Shown here in pieces: positions 28,681-41,000 of a DNA stretch of 64,000 nucleotides (position 1 is the first letter of the stretch; each line of letters opens with the position of its first letter). The stretch comes from Allodiplogaster sudhausi (Eukaryota; Nematoda; Chromadorea; Rhabditida; Diplogasteridae). The notes below the pieces were generated by a model that had not been told where the DNA came from, ran no database searches, and saw only the letters and a list, made by a program, of their open reading frames with translations. The stretch spans positions 90,952 through 154,951 of the forward strand of contig CALZFC010000167.1 in the NCBI GenBank assembly GCA_945643635.1. The letters run 5' to 3'. The position numbers and the translations under genes were made by a program.

Positions 28681-30319
28681 CTAAAAAGAAGCTTGCAGAT
28701 GTTTTCTAATCAACCGCAGAGCTCTATCGTATTCGGTGAGATTGTGAATAACGAGGAGAATGGAAGCGAGTAATTCCTTGGCCGAGATGAGATGAGAAAT
28801 GTAGCCGGTGGAGTAGTTCGTGCAAGTATAGCAGGGACAGCGATTCCAGGGCTGGGCAAGTTCATTCATTTCACTGAAAAGGGCGAGTGTCAGGACATAG
28901 AAGCCATTAACTGCATGAAACAAGGAAGAAATGCCTAGAATGTTATGTAAAGCAGAGAAAAAAGAACGAATGTTGCTATATGTATATTTTGATTGTAGGA
29001 AAAATAGAAAATGCTAACTCTTTAGTGTTGAAATGCGTGAGAGTGAACTCGGGAGTTGCAGGGAAGTCTTTGTGAAGAGTGAAAGCACGGCCAGCTTCAG
29101 CTTCTCCAACTGCCCACGAAGAATCAAAGACATCCACTCCGAGACCAACCAAAGCCACAACTTCCGAAGGGGAAAAAGAGCCAGGAGCCACTCGAATTGA
29201 CGACACGGGCACATTGCTCTGCATTCAAATTCAAATAAACTTAGTGTTGATATAACTGGACAACACTGCTTTATATTTGTGCATATCCGCCATTTCAAAC
29301 CACTTCACTCACTAAAATTTTTTTAAACATTAAACATCAAAATCAATAAAATAACTAAATGTAACTGACAAAGGATTCATCGGCAAGTTTCTTCCATTTC
29401 TCGATCTCTGCAAGCTGGAAGCCAACGAAGTCCGCAGCAACTGCGGTGGCCTTCGATGCTATTTCGTACGACATCCGACGACGAGTCAGCGTGCATTCTC
29501 CTCCTCCGATGTAGGCAAAGAGGCATGAACCGCTTGGAGCTTCCTTCAAGACATCCATGTTACACATTTCTTCATAAATTTCCACTTAGGAAATAGTAAG
29601 TTCGTTAACATCGTTGATTTTATCGGAGAAAGCCCTTGTCCGCTCGACCGACTTCCCCAGCCGCTTGAAAGTTGCATTAGGTGCGATGTCGTAATCTAGA
29701 AGAGTCTCGAAGGAGTCGGTTCGCAGAGAAGAAAGAGCGCTCAGGTAGCTTGCAGGGGTCAGCTGAAAAGACTCATTGATAGGGGGTGAGAACTACGAGG
29801 AATGGACGGACAGCAGCCTTGCCAGCGGGAGTGAAGACCGCGACCGACTTGGAGTCGTTGTAGCCATTCTTCCTCTCTTCAAGGGGATCTAACATCGAGA
29901 GATGAACTGGAATGCCCCGAGGAATGCCACAGAACGAAGCAACGCCCCTTCCCCATGCAGAGACCGCGGGCAGGAAGTCCAGTCTATGATCACAGTTTAC
30001 TAATCTTCTGAGATAACTAGAAAACACAGAGAAGAGTAAATGCCTGACAATGAAGAAAGAACCAGCTGGAGGATGGGAGGTTGAGAGAGATGAACTTGTG
30101 TGGAGAAGACTTCCCACGTCAGATGAGGAACATGGCCAGCACGAGTGTAGAGTAACAGTGAAGGCGTGCAATTGGAGACGACAACTCCGCCTTCAAACAG
30201 AATGTCAGATCCAAAAGACAGAAACCCTGGAATAACAAAACATGCAACCACAAACCCCATTCCTCGATACAGCCAATTCTCCCATCTATCGTTGACCGGG
30301 CCAACCGAAACTTCACCAT
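28681..30319 (-). CDS. QTRT2: Queuine tRNA-ribosyltransferase accessory subunit 2 (QTRT2/QTRTD1)
   Basis: Partner of QTRT1 in exchanging queuine for guanine at position 34 of GUN-anticodon tRNAs. Homology blocks in order: start MVKFRLARS and DGRIG; LLLYTRAGHVPHLTWEVF; FCGIPRGIPVHLSMLDP (near 29,930); KSVAVFTPAGKAAV; FKRLGKSVERT (29,660); ECTLTRRRMSYE and DFVGFQL (29,450); RVAPGSFSPSEVVALVGLG with GVDVFDSSW (29,150); and the zinc site CPCYTCTNYSTGYISHL then KELLASILLVIHN (28,810). At least seven exons. The junction between GCIEEWG and the following block needs a very short (~29-nt) intron near 30,225-30,255. Stop at 28681. Confidence 0.9.
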
Positions 30320-30553
30320 CTGACTTCCAAATTTGCTTCCCTCAACTTTTTCCGAGACAGAAATACATCGTTGAATACAACAACTGACCTTAAGCAAATA
30401 TCTTTTAATAAAGTATTTATATCCTCTTCGCAGTTACATAAATCTTCATTCTAAATTACAATAACGACATGTATACAAATACCCGGTATACACCGTAATC
30501 CACGCAGATCAAAAGCAAGCCAGCGGGAGGAAATGAGAGAGGGCAATGGATCC

Positions 30554-32224
30554 TCAATCATTGTCGTCTTCTGCCTTCGTCGCGTAACTACGGTACTCTG
30601 CCTTTAATTCCCACATCGATTTATGTGGCGGTTGAGAGTTGTAGACGGCAATCTCTTGCAGGACTTCCTTGACATAACTGGCAGGCTGGGATGTTAACTG
30701 CTGCAGATCTTGTAGGCTGGAATACCAAATTAATTGACTTTGAAAATAGTTGCGTCCTCGTTCCCCTCTCAATCAGCTGATCTTTCTTATCTATTAACTA
30801 GAAATAGCTGACCGATAGTATTGGTGTTTCTCGAAAGCCATGAATATCTGTTGTCTGAGGACGTCCTTCTCCACCCGCACGGCCTTGATTCCATCCTTCT
30901 TCGCTTTCGCTTTCTGCGCATCCTCCATGTGCATTGCCACTGGCTTGAACTTCACTGCTGCCTGAAAGTAAACGCAGCACGTCTATTCAAGCATAGAAAC
31001 CACTCATTCAATAGTAGTATTACCAAACCACTCATTCAATAGTAGTATTACCAAACCACTCATTCAATAGTAGTATTACCAAACCACTCATTCAATAGTA
31101 GTATTACCAAACCACTCATTCAATAGCAGTATTACCAAACCACTCATTCAATAGTAGTATTACCAATGTCAAACGATCGTGTATAATACATTCAATTTTC
31201 AGAAGACGTCTATATTACATAGATTAAAATGCGAATTGCCATGAGTAAGAACAAACACAAGAAGACAACTTAATGATGAACGGGAAAAGATTAACCTTGT
31301 CGATCTGCATGATGTGTCTCTTTGGCTGGCCACTCTTCTCGATGTGCGAGATCTTCATCTTGAGGTACTCGATCGTGGCTGGTGGCCGGCATTCCGCTCT
31401 CTTCACAACTCGTCCTTCGATTGTCAATGCTCCCGATCTGTCATGAACCATGCCAACTAACAATAAACATTAACAATAAATACAAACTGTTAAAAGATGT
31501 CCATTATGTATTGTTTTCACTAGGCCATAGAATGAAGCTATACGCTGCTTACTTGATAGCCACATCCTCCTTGAGAGCAGACTTATCCTCAGCGAGGACA
31601 ACCATCGTCTGGTTGGCAATGTCGCCAATGATGAAAGAGTGTTCCTGAGGAAGTCCACCCTTCGATGAAGACGCGGCAGCAGAGGAAGACTCCGCTGGCA
31701 CCAAATCTGGCCTGCTCTTCAACTTTACCTACAAAAACAATCAGTGACTTAAGATAGCTTAAAATGGGGCGCGCAAATAAATGCACGAGAAGGATGAGTG
31801 AAGGCGAGCTTTTTTCGCACTGTACGCGTATAATTCAAGCCAAAATAGCTAATATATTCAACTACACATTAATCAAGCTCGAAATGACGATTTCTTTTAA
31901 TCAGGAAGGATGACTGAAAAGTTGTCTAGGCAGTTGGCTTTTTAAGCTATGATTCTGTATTTGATTTGAAAGGCAGCACTAACTTCGCTCTTGCCTGCCG
32001 CACCCGAAATGTGGAGTCGGCCAATATCGCTCCCCGCATTCGCCTCCCACAAGTCACTCAGGTATTTTGGAACCTGAAAGGAATGCGAATGCTCTTGCAC
32101 GATAATTCCTACAACATTACAAGGACAGAATCTACAGCAGAGACCAGCAACGAACCTTAACAAGCCATACTCCACGCTTAGCCATCTCGCAGTCCACATC
32201 CGAAACCAGTTTTCTTTTCGACAT
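30554..32224 (-). CDS. GTF2F2: Transcription initiation factor IIF, beta subunit (RAP30)
   Basis: Small subunit of TFIIF, which delivers RNA polymerase II to the promoter. Exon 1 starts MSKRKLVSDVD and continues to GVWLVK (32224-32156). Exon 2 gives VPKYLSDLWEANAGSDIGRL (near 32,070), then HSFIIGDIANQTMVVL (31,620), GRVVKRAECRPP (31,400), VRVEKDVLRQQIFMAFEKHQYY (30,850) and the winged-helix C-terminus LQEIAVYNSQPPHKSMWELK (30,640), ending EDDND. The family order and the C-terminal HKxMWELKxEYR motif are clear. An intron holds a 28-bp minisatellite. Confidence 0.92.
30997..31166. repeat. 28-bp minisatellite, 6 copies, in a GTF2F2 intron
   Basis: Unit ACCACTCATTCAATAGTAGT plus 8 bp, repeated head to tail; one copy has AGCAG for AGTAG. 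The copies are contiguous, without spacers. Confidence 0.95.
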
Positions 32225-32482
32225 CTCCTTAATCCATTAACTATACCCCGACACCAAAATGATAAAAAATGTAAGAACCACGGTACAATCGACGGCAATA
32301 TACCACGGAAAAGCTAAAATCAAAAACTGGCGACAAATAGTGTTGATCAACCGTTTATAGAAATATATCCGAGCTCGCATACTTCCCAATGATATTGGCA
32401 CATTCCTTGTACGTACAATTAAACAGTTACGCTTCACATCATTATCTTAATCCATCAATTCCTTAACAAACATACCGGAACA

Positions 32483-33262
32483 TCACTGATTAATCATACG
32501 ATGGAAAACGTCTAAGAGCTGTTCATCTGGGACTTGAGAAGCCCATGCCGGAGAAGGGAGTTTAATACCTTGCATCACTCGCCGAATTTCCTCGACCTTC
32601 TCTGTAACATCCTCTCAAAAGGAGCTGAACAACTTGTTAAAGAAGACTAACCGGATCCCAGGGGGATTGGCAGCGGCCTGTGTTCAATTGGGAGAACTTC
32701 GTCTTTGGCAGAAGGTAAATCCTACAAGGATACCAATATTTTATATTTAAATAAGAGTCTAGAACATACCATCAAAACTCCAGTAGAATTAGTTGGATAC
32801 TGGCTTCCTTCGACTTGTGAAGGGACATCCCCTGCGAGCGTACTCAAATGCACTCGAGAAGGTGGTTCCGAAGGCAATGAGCGATAGCCGGAAGGCGGGG
32901 AATCCACTCCTTCTGCTGCGCTTTCATCCGACTCCCAGCCTAAACATTCCAAATCCATAATATCACAGAGGTTATCTTGAGAATAAGAAAAGAAAGAAAG
33001 CAAGACTAACTGGAATCGTCCTCGTCATCATTACTAAGAACCATTGCTCCGACGCCGTGAATTTGAACGTCGAAACCTCGCTGCCAGCCGTTGACCTCGT
33101 ACTCTCTCGCTAAACAATGCATATTCAAAGTACGAAACGAAGAATGAAGAACTCGCCGTAGCTGTCATCATCTGAATTGTTGTTGTGGGGGGTGTCGGAA
33201 GAAAGAGTCGGCGGTTCATCGGCAGAGTTATCTGCTCCTCTCGCTGTTCCATTCATCACCAT
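32483..33262 (-). CDS. MEA1-like protein (male-enhanced antigen 1 family)
   Basis: Role poorly known in any animal. Starts MVMNGTARGADN (Met at 33262), followed by an acidic region (NNNSDDDSYGEFF), REYEVNGWQRGFDVQIHGVG, GWESDESAAEG, then SGYRSLPSEPPS, HRPLPIPLG and a C-terminal block VEEIRRVMQGIKLPSPAWA, ending at TGA 32483. The acidic N-terminus, the GYRxLP element and the C-terminal VM...LPxPxWA block are what I recall of MEA1; I could not align it. At least four exons. Divergent with ADCK1 (194 bp between start codons). It could be an unrelated acidic protein. Confidence 0.5.
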
Positions 33263-33284
33263 CACCTGAACTAGATTGAGATCT

Positions 33285-33334
33285 CATCTTGATTCTGTTG
33301 TCCATTCTCGAGAATGGACAACAGAATCAAGATG
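33285..33334. promoter_or_regulatory. Perfect 50-bp palindrome in a divergent promoter
   Basis: Left half begins CATCTTGATTCTGTTG, right half ends CAACAGAATCAAGATG, with CTCGAG at the centre; all 25 pairs match with no spacer. It lies between the MEA1-like start (33262, minus) and the ADCK1 start (33456, plus). A cruciform, a bidirectional element or an insertion scar are all possible. Confidence 0.9.
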
Positions 33335-33455
33335 TCATACGACGCCCATCAAGGAACAAGAGAATTCGCAGAAAACACCAATCGCTCACAAAAGATGAAG
33401 TTTGTAGTTTTAAAAAGAGTGCTTGAATTTGAGCTTGCTGCTCTAGACATTCAAA

Positions 33456-36016
33456 ATGATTTCAACATGGCGAATAAAGGCCCTGACAGCGACGACTGTT
33501 CTGTTTGGAGCTGCGGGGGCAGTGGAAGTGTACAGGGCGACTGACCGCTTCGAGGATCTCCGCCAGATCGGCCTCATCCGCTTCGGCAGAGCTGCTATTA
33601 CGGTTTGACGAAATATTATTTAAGTTTTTTTTTCGTAAATTATATCAGTCGCGTTGGACAATTGTGCTCTTATCTCATTGTCGTTTACTACATCAACCTG
33701 CCGTTGATACTTGATTATGAGCAGAATACAGCTTGACTAGAGATTTCTGTGTGAAGCAAACAACCTTTGCCATTACATTTAAATTTGGAGATATCTACTT
33801 TTGATATTGTTAAGGTTGGAAAAATCGTTCTGGATTACAAGACATCGCTGTGGAATGTGCCATACCCGTCGGAGGAGTACACTGCTTCCATGCAAGGCGC
33901 GCACTCTCGGAGTGCCGTGAGTTTGCTCCATTTGGCCTCTGCCAACGGCGGCGTTTTCATCAAGGTTCGGCTCATGCCATTAGCTGCCAAATTTCTATCG
34001 ATATTTCTTGTTATTGTGGAGGTTGGCCAGCACTGCGCATCGCTGGAGTACCTCCTGCCCAGAGAATATACAAAGACTCTTTCCGTCCTGCTCTCCAAGG
34101 CACCTGCAAGCTCATTTGAAGACGTCAAAGAAGTCGTCGAGCAAGAACTTAAATGCAAAGTCAGCAAAGAAATGGAGTTTTGAAACCTGGATTTTTGCAG
34201 CAGGATTCCGTTTTTCAGCTGGAAGATGTGTTTGTGGAGTTCTCTGAGACGCCGTGCGGTGCAGCGAGTCTGGCTCAAGTACATGTCGCGAAATTGAAAA
34301 GAAGTGGTGAGAAACTCGCGGTGAAAGTGCAGCATCGGAGAGTGAAGAAGAATGCCCGCACCGACACGAACACAATGCAGGCAGGCAACTATCTCGCACT
34401 TCTTCCCATCTCTCTGTCATTTCAGGCTCTTGTCAAAGTAACAGATCTGCTCTTTCCCGAATTCAAACTCAATTGGCTGGTCGAAGAGGTCAAGAAAAAT
34501 CTTCCACTTGAACTGGATTTCGAGAACGAAGGAAGGAATGCAGACAGACTGCGTGAGATGGTCCACCATCTGTCCTTCCTCAAGGTTCCTTATTTTCAAT
34601 CCTCGCAGCATTGGTTAAATTATGGGTAGTTTTGTGAGTAAAAATATTTATGTTTGAGAGGGTATCCTGAAGGAATTCTTACAGGTGCCCGAAGTGAAGT
34701 GGGATCTGACAACATCTAGAGTTCTCACTATGGAATTCTGTGAAGGAGAACACATTGACAAGAAGGATTTCATGATTGCGAATGGAATCGATCGGCATGA
34801 TGTAGCTTTCTCCTTGCAGTCTATTTCATATAACTCAGTACACTGATATTCAATACTGTAAGAGGACTATTTATTCAGATAATGTATATAGTTTTGATTG
34901 CCTTCCTGCCTATAATGGGCTGTTCCTTGTGAGGTTTGCCGTAAACTCGGCCGGCTAATCTCCGAGATGGTCTTCATTCGCGGCTATCTCCACTGCGACC
35001 CTCATCCCGGAAACGTGCTCGTCCACAAGAAGGCAGATGGAAAGACACAGATTGTTCTTCTCGACCACGGTCTCTATCTGGTACAGCCCTCACAATCTCT
35101 TATCATTGTGAGTGATAACAATTGAATGCTCTTCAAGACACTTGCCGACGACTTCCGAATGTTGTACAGCAGTCTGTGGCTCGCTCTGCTTCGAGCAGAC
35201 CAAGATGAGATTAAGGTTAATGAGATCAAGGTATGCGTGTCGTCGGTGGTTTCAACTTTACTCTCGGAGTTCAGCGAAGAGTGTGTGATGCATGAATAAC
35301 ATGAGATAAGTGCACGTTCATTGTGTTCAACAATATGGCCTACGATGGATGTTCTGATAGTAAAGAACTTATACTGTCCCCTCTCAGAGAGTGGCTCGTG
35401 CCATGGGAGTGGGCGAGTTGTACGGCCTCTTCGCTTGCATGGTCACTCGTCGCTCGTGGAAGTCCGTCACTCAAGGCATCAACAAGTCAGTTGCTTCTTA
35501 TTCCTGCCTGCCGCAGTCCATCTTCTTGTCTACCGCAGTCAATCTTCTTCTTTCCGACAGTAGCCCATGTTATTCTCTCTTCCTACCGTAGTCCATCTAC
35601 TTGAGGAGTACTCTGAATGAGAGTGAACGGAAAGAGCTGCGTGCGTATGCCGTGTCTCTGATCCCTCAGATCAGCCAAGTCCTCCAGAGGATGCCAAGGG
35701 AGATGCTTCTCATCCTCAAGACCAATGACTTGCTCCGTGGCATTGAACATTCTCTTGGCTGCGCCGGTTTGTATGAATAGCCGTCTCATCGTGCCATTGC
35801 ATTGTTTCCTGTGCAGGCCGTTCGGATGGGTTGATCGAGATGAGCAAGTGCGTGGTTAGCAGCTGGCACTCTCTGGCCATCTCCCGTGCTCATTCTTGGA
35901 GAGAGAAATGGCGTCTCCGCTTCTCTCTCTTCTACTCTCTCGCTCGTCTTCTTGTCTATGACTACGCTCTCAGAATCAACTTCATTCTGCCTCAACGACT
36001 GCAACTTGCATTGTGA
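33456..36016 (+). CDS. ADCK1: ADCK1-like UbiB-family atypical kinase, mitochondrial
   Basis: UbiB/ADCK proteins act in the mitochondrion on lipid or coenzyme Q homeostasis. Start MISTWRIKALTA with a hydrophobic N-terminal segment. Family hallmarks: KVGQ (split by an intron, 33963/34022), YLLPREYT, TPCGAASLAQVH (Ala-rich loop), AVKVQH (ATP-site Lys), LPLELDFENEGRN, GYLHCDPHPGNVL (catalytic loop), LLDHGLY (metal-binding Asp), MLLILKTNDLLRGIE; the end is near LILPQRLQLAL at 36016. About ten small exons, several with AAG or GAG acceptors (33814, 34021). All kinase-like residues are present, so it looks functional. Confidence 0.93.
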
Positions 36017-36384
36017 GCACAGTCAATGGAGTTGGATGTCTCCAGGCTCCGCAAGTCTTATTCTGAATGAGGCTTATAAAACAACTGCCTTTATTTTTCT
36101 GTGATTGCTTCAAGATATTAATAGGTATTTTAGAAGATTTCCTTGTTAGTCGTTTTTTTGCTCTCCATGTCAGGTTATGAGTAACTCAATCATTTATACT
36201 GGTATTATATTAACATCTCGGTTACACATATTTCAGAAGATGTGCCTTTGTTTCGGATTCCGTTTTAGCGTTTTATATGCAAATACAGATTATTATAGGA
36301 ATATTTTGAGCGAACTAAAGTGATTTCTGCTATATTTTCATATCACAGTCAAGCGTTGAGTGGAGACTGCCAAGGATGTTAGAG
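36017..36384 (+). other. Intergenic region
   Basis: AT-rich, between the convergent ends of ADCK1 and the next minus-strand gene. Nothing else is seen. Confidence 0.6.
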
Positions 36385-37125
36385 TTAGTTTTGCAGTACG
36401 ATGGAACGGCAGACAGTGTAATTCTGCTGAACGAGGGGCTCAGCGTGGGCACTGCCGGCCACGTACACAACCCAGTTTCGGGCAGTCTGGAAATGGAGAA
36501 TTGAATGAACCTCCTGAATAATTAGAATTGAGTGAACCTCGTGAATGAGCGGGCGATGGGTGATGGTGAGAATCTCTTCAGGAGAGTCTGCCCTTTCAGT
36601 GGTTTCGTCACCAATTTCCTGAGCTGGCTTGAGAATCTTCTCCGTATCTTCTCCTTTCTTCTTCCAGTCTGACTTCAGATTCTCGTCAGAAGGTTCAATC
36701 GATGAGAGCTTCTCCGTCCACTGTTTTGAGTAGAAAGTGACCACAGATTAATCCCATAATACCCCATAAAGGCTAGAGTTAGAGGTTTTCACTAAGGATT
36801 CAGGGAACCATGGTCTATAAAAGTGGGAATGACAATTCTCTATCATCTCTGTAACATCAACAGTAATGATCCTACCGTGTAATTCTTGTCGTCGAGGAAG
36901 TCGTACTCGGTGTCAGCGTCAGGAGCGTGGAGGACTTTTATCTACTATTTCCGCAGTTGGAGAGTGAGCCCCAGGAAACACAAAGTTTTGCTTCCCCAGA
37001 GACACTCTCTAACCCTGCATATCAGAATAAAAACTGACAATATTCCTCTGATCTGACAAAGAAGCGACGATTTCACTTCTCCAGATCTTCTTTTCGTCGA
37101 ATAAACGCGACATCACGATGTACTG
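36385..37125 (-). CDS. Unrecognised protein, C-terminal exons
   Basis: Minus-strand exons: near 37125-37030 (starting YIVMSRLFDEKKIWRSE after TTTCAG), near 36952-36880 (VLHAPDADTEYDFLDDKNYT) and about 36717-36385 (WTEKLSSIEPSDENLKSD ... NWVVYVAGSAHAEPLVQQN, stop at 36385). Frames join sensibly and codon use is protein-like, but no family is recognised. The IHEVHSI motif is duplicated within the last exon. The 5' end was not found; it would lie between here and RAD50, where (GA)n repeats intervene. Confidence 0.5.
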
Positions 37126-37432
37126 AAATCATGGAGAGGAGGTAGAGGAAGGCATTCCATGAAGAAGGAGAAGGATGATTCTGCATTCCATTCCATGTGT
37201 CCTTCTTTCATCTTCCTCGCTCTCTCTCCCCTCTCCTTTTCCTTGAATGCCAGGTAGTGGCGGTGACTCACAATCAGGCATATCAACAGACAACGTTTCC
37301 TTCCTTCTTCTGTATTTCTATTCAGGTCGACGCTGAAAAAAGGGGCCATAGAAGTATGTATGCCATGAAACCTCAATACATGTTAAGTGAAATGGCAAAG
37401 GAACAAGTGATCGCGATGTTGGTGCGTGCTGC

Positions 37433-37435
<3 letters not shown>

Positions 37436-37476
<41 letters not shown>

Positions 37477-37540
37477 CGAGAAAGAGAGAGAGAGAGAGAG
37501 AAAGGGAGAGAGGGACGAGAGAGAGGGAGAGAGAGAGTAC
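37436..37540. repeat. (GA)n-rich microsatellite
   Basis: AGAGAG runs with GAAA and GGGA interruptions between the unrecognised minus-strand gene and RAD50. The Arg/Glu-rich frame over it is a repeat artefact. Confidence 0.9.
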
Positions 37541-37911
37541 TCAAGAGCGAAATAAATCACGACATGGAGTGAGAAAATATAGTGACATCGTAACACATCA
37601 ACTTGTACCTTTTCAAAATGAGGCATCTGATCTCAAAAACCTGAATATCTTAATGAATCTTGTCAGAAGTAGACTGCAGACTGGTGTGGAGCAATTGTGC
37701 AAATGACTAGTGTTACAGTAGTTTGTTTCAGTAGTGAAAATTACGAATATATCACTTTAAGCGCCACGTTTTTTCTTGTTTTAAAGTTAGTTAGTTCCTT
37801 AAGGAACCTTGCTACAATGATATTTTCTCAAGTTGTCTTGTTTCGTGTAACTGTTTTTTCTTCTCTGTGTTGATCTAAGTTCGAGTTTCTTCGTTTAAGG
37901 GCACTGCTTAC

Positions 37912-37948
37912 ATGGCCTACTTCGAGGAGCTTCTAGTTCAGGTATACA

Positions 37949-38037
<89 letters not shown>

Positions 38038-41000
38038 TTATACAATATTTCGACCTAGCGGAGAACAATGGAACATTTCAGGGTATTCGATCTTATTCAA
38101 CGGAGAAACAGACCGCGTTCAGATTTCTTGAGCCAGTAACCATTATTCAAGGAACGAATGGATCCGGCAAAACGGTTGGATGTTTCTTTCCAAGATAGTG
38201 TGTTTCAATCAGACGTAGGCGTTGTTGACAACGAGGAGTGGCATAATAATGTTAACAGTTACAGTTATTTGTTATTTAGTTTACGATAGGAATTAAGAAA
38301 AAGTGAACTTGTTATAAAGCAGCTGTATTTTAAGACCCTGATCGAAGCGTTGTGCGCCATCACAACTGGAGCACTCCCCTCTGGCCAGAAAGAGACCTTC
38401 ATTCACAATTTGGAGGTTATATTTCGAAGTTAACAGGAAATATTGTTTCAAAGGCTGTTTGCGGTAGAACTTGCGGGCTTCTGTAAAGTACTGGCAATAG
38501 AGGAGATCTTATTACATTAAACAACAGGTTTGCCGATCAACGAAAGTGGACGCCATGGTGAAGCTGCGTTTCCGTGATAAGCAGGAGCAGGAAGTGATAG
38601 CTACCATGAGGATGACTTCAACTTCTGCCGGTGGAGGGGTTCGATTCACTTATAGTCACTATTTGGGAGCAGAGTCACTCCAGTTTCTCTTGTAGAAGGC
38701 GAAGAACCGCTCTGACGAGTCGACGATCAAAGTAATTGGACAGGAAGAGAGAGCACTTTCCATCTCGTCGAAAGTCTCCGACTTTAATAAGGAGGTTCAT
38801 TTTAATCTCAATTTTTTAAGCTACTTTAATTACAGAAATATTATCTAGAAATCCTGTACTTTTGAGCGCTTACAGCGTTCCAACTCGTTGAACTCATTTA
38901 GAGTGTTAGAATAGAACGGTTGCCTTCTTACACCATTTGGAAACTTCGAATAAAAAACAACATTTCAGATGCTCAATCTATTGGGAATTCCCAAGGCAAT
39001 TTTAGAGAATGTAATCTTCTGTCATCAGGAGAACTCGACATGGTTCGTTTGACTTGTGATGCGGGACTATCTCTGACTATATCTTACATCCAATTCAGGC
39101 CCCTCAGTGAACCCGCCAAACTCAAGGCGAAGTTTGATGACATATTCAATCTGACGAAATACGTGAAATTCGTAGAGCAACTGAATAAGAAGATTAAGGC
39201 CTGCGTACGTTCTTTATTTTCTGTTATACTTATTACTTTGGAAGATAATGTTTTTTAAGAAGACTAATCTGCAGTTGGCGGAGACTGAGGCCAACGGGGC
39301 ATCGAGGCTAAATGAGGAGCGAATTCAGGTCGGAGTAACCCTTTTACGGTCCTCACGTTTGAGACATTATTCTTCACCGCAATTAATGGCATATTTTGTC
39401 CTTTAATAGTAATTGGCTTTTTTTGCAGAAGATTGAGCGCCAAGAGCAGCTAACAAGTCAAATCCAGTCCCTGAAGAACAAGGACGAGGAATTAAGGAAG
39501 TCTCTTGAAGAAGAAGCGAGGATTCTCGAAGAAGCGGAAGAAAAGCTTCTCGTATTCCGTGAATTGGTGGCTAAAAACGGTTTGATACAACGGATGTCAT
39601 TCTTCTCTAGTGGATAGATTACACTTTCGTTCTTCAGCTCTGGCTCGAGAGCGATTGAAGGGACTCGAGAACAGCCGTCGAATGCTGTCGGTTCCTGAGT
39701 TTGCTGGAACCGAACGTGAACTCCGGCTTCTCATTCAAGATGTGAGGGGCGAAATGTTTTAATGAAAATTCATGTGATTGGTTTTGTTTTGATTGAAAGC
39801 AAAGGAAAGTTGTTGCCAGATGGATAACTCAGCCGATCTTCGGTCAGCTGTTGAAGAGAAGTTACGAATTGAAAATCGGTTGAGAGTAAGTTTATTTTAT
39901 ATTTCTAGGATTTTTTTTTTAAATTAAAAGTTGCTTTACATCATGTCTGTTCTAATTTTCTATATTGCTAGGTGATCGAGGAAGAATTGGATCAGAAGCT
40001 GACACTCAAAAGGGAAACAGAACAACAACTTGCCCAAGCGAAGGCCTCTGAGATGGTGTGCTGAACAAAATTGCATTTACTTTCCTTCCCTTTTTTATTA
40101 ATGAAATTTGCGTGTTCTCTAAGTTTTCGACAAATTATTTTCAAGATTTTTATTACAGCATCGAGTGGCCGTTCAAGGTCGGCTGAACGATCAACTGAGA
40201 GGAATGCAGAGAAGGTTCTCAATCAGAAGTCGAGGGAATGTCAAGGATGAGATGAAGGAAATTGAAAGAAGAGCTGCTCATGAATGGGAGAACAAGAAGG
40301 TTTTTTTTAACACTGTTGAACTTAAAAGGTTATCTACAACTAGCAGCTATATTTTTGTTTGGGGTGTTTTTTTGGTCATGGCCAAGCTGGTCTCTTTTGT
40401 TGCAGAAGATAATCGAAGACTCTATCAACGACTTCCGGAGCACAAAAGAAGCGAAAGAACAAGCTCTCATAGAAGCAAAGATTGAACTGAGGAATCTGTC
40501 TGAGGTATCTTCTCTGGATTTTCTGGATATATTTGCTTAGCCTTTTATCTTTCTACTATGCAGATACGCACAGAATGGTGCTAATTGTTGGGGGGTTCTG
40601 ATTTCTCGTCAGCGACTTTATGAATCTAAAATACATCATTGATCGCAATATTACCGATCAAAATTCAAATATGTTATAGATAGATTTTGCAGATAAAATG
40701 ATGTGTGTTTTATAATCCTGGAAGGCAACTAACAACTTACTAATTTCAGGGAACGAAGAAGTTGGAGATGGAGAAGGCAAGTTTGGAGAAGCGAATTCGC
40801 GATGCGAAAAACAGTCACAAAGAGTGAGGAGAACTCCTGTTCCTTTGAGTAACGCTTTAAAAGGACTTGTTGTAGTGTTGCGAGGATGAAGGGAGAACTC
40901 GCCCGCTTGGAGATAAAGAGGGAGAAGATTAGCATCGTTGCTCCTTCAGAAGAAGCTGTTCGACAGCTCAGAGAACAACGGAAAACTCTCTCCGATCAAG

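Noticed and set aside
30997..31166. Regular 28-bp repeats resembling a CRISPR array
   Set aside because: Copies are contiguous without spacers and lie in an intron of a eukaryotic gene; it is a minisatellite.
37197..37706. 169-codon frame with long Arg-Glu runs
   Set aside because: Produced by the (GA)n tract; no homology outside the repeat.
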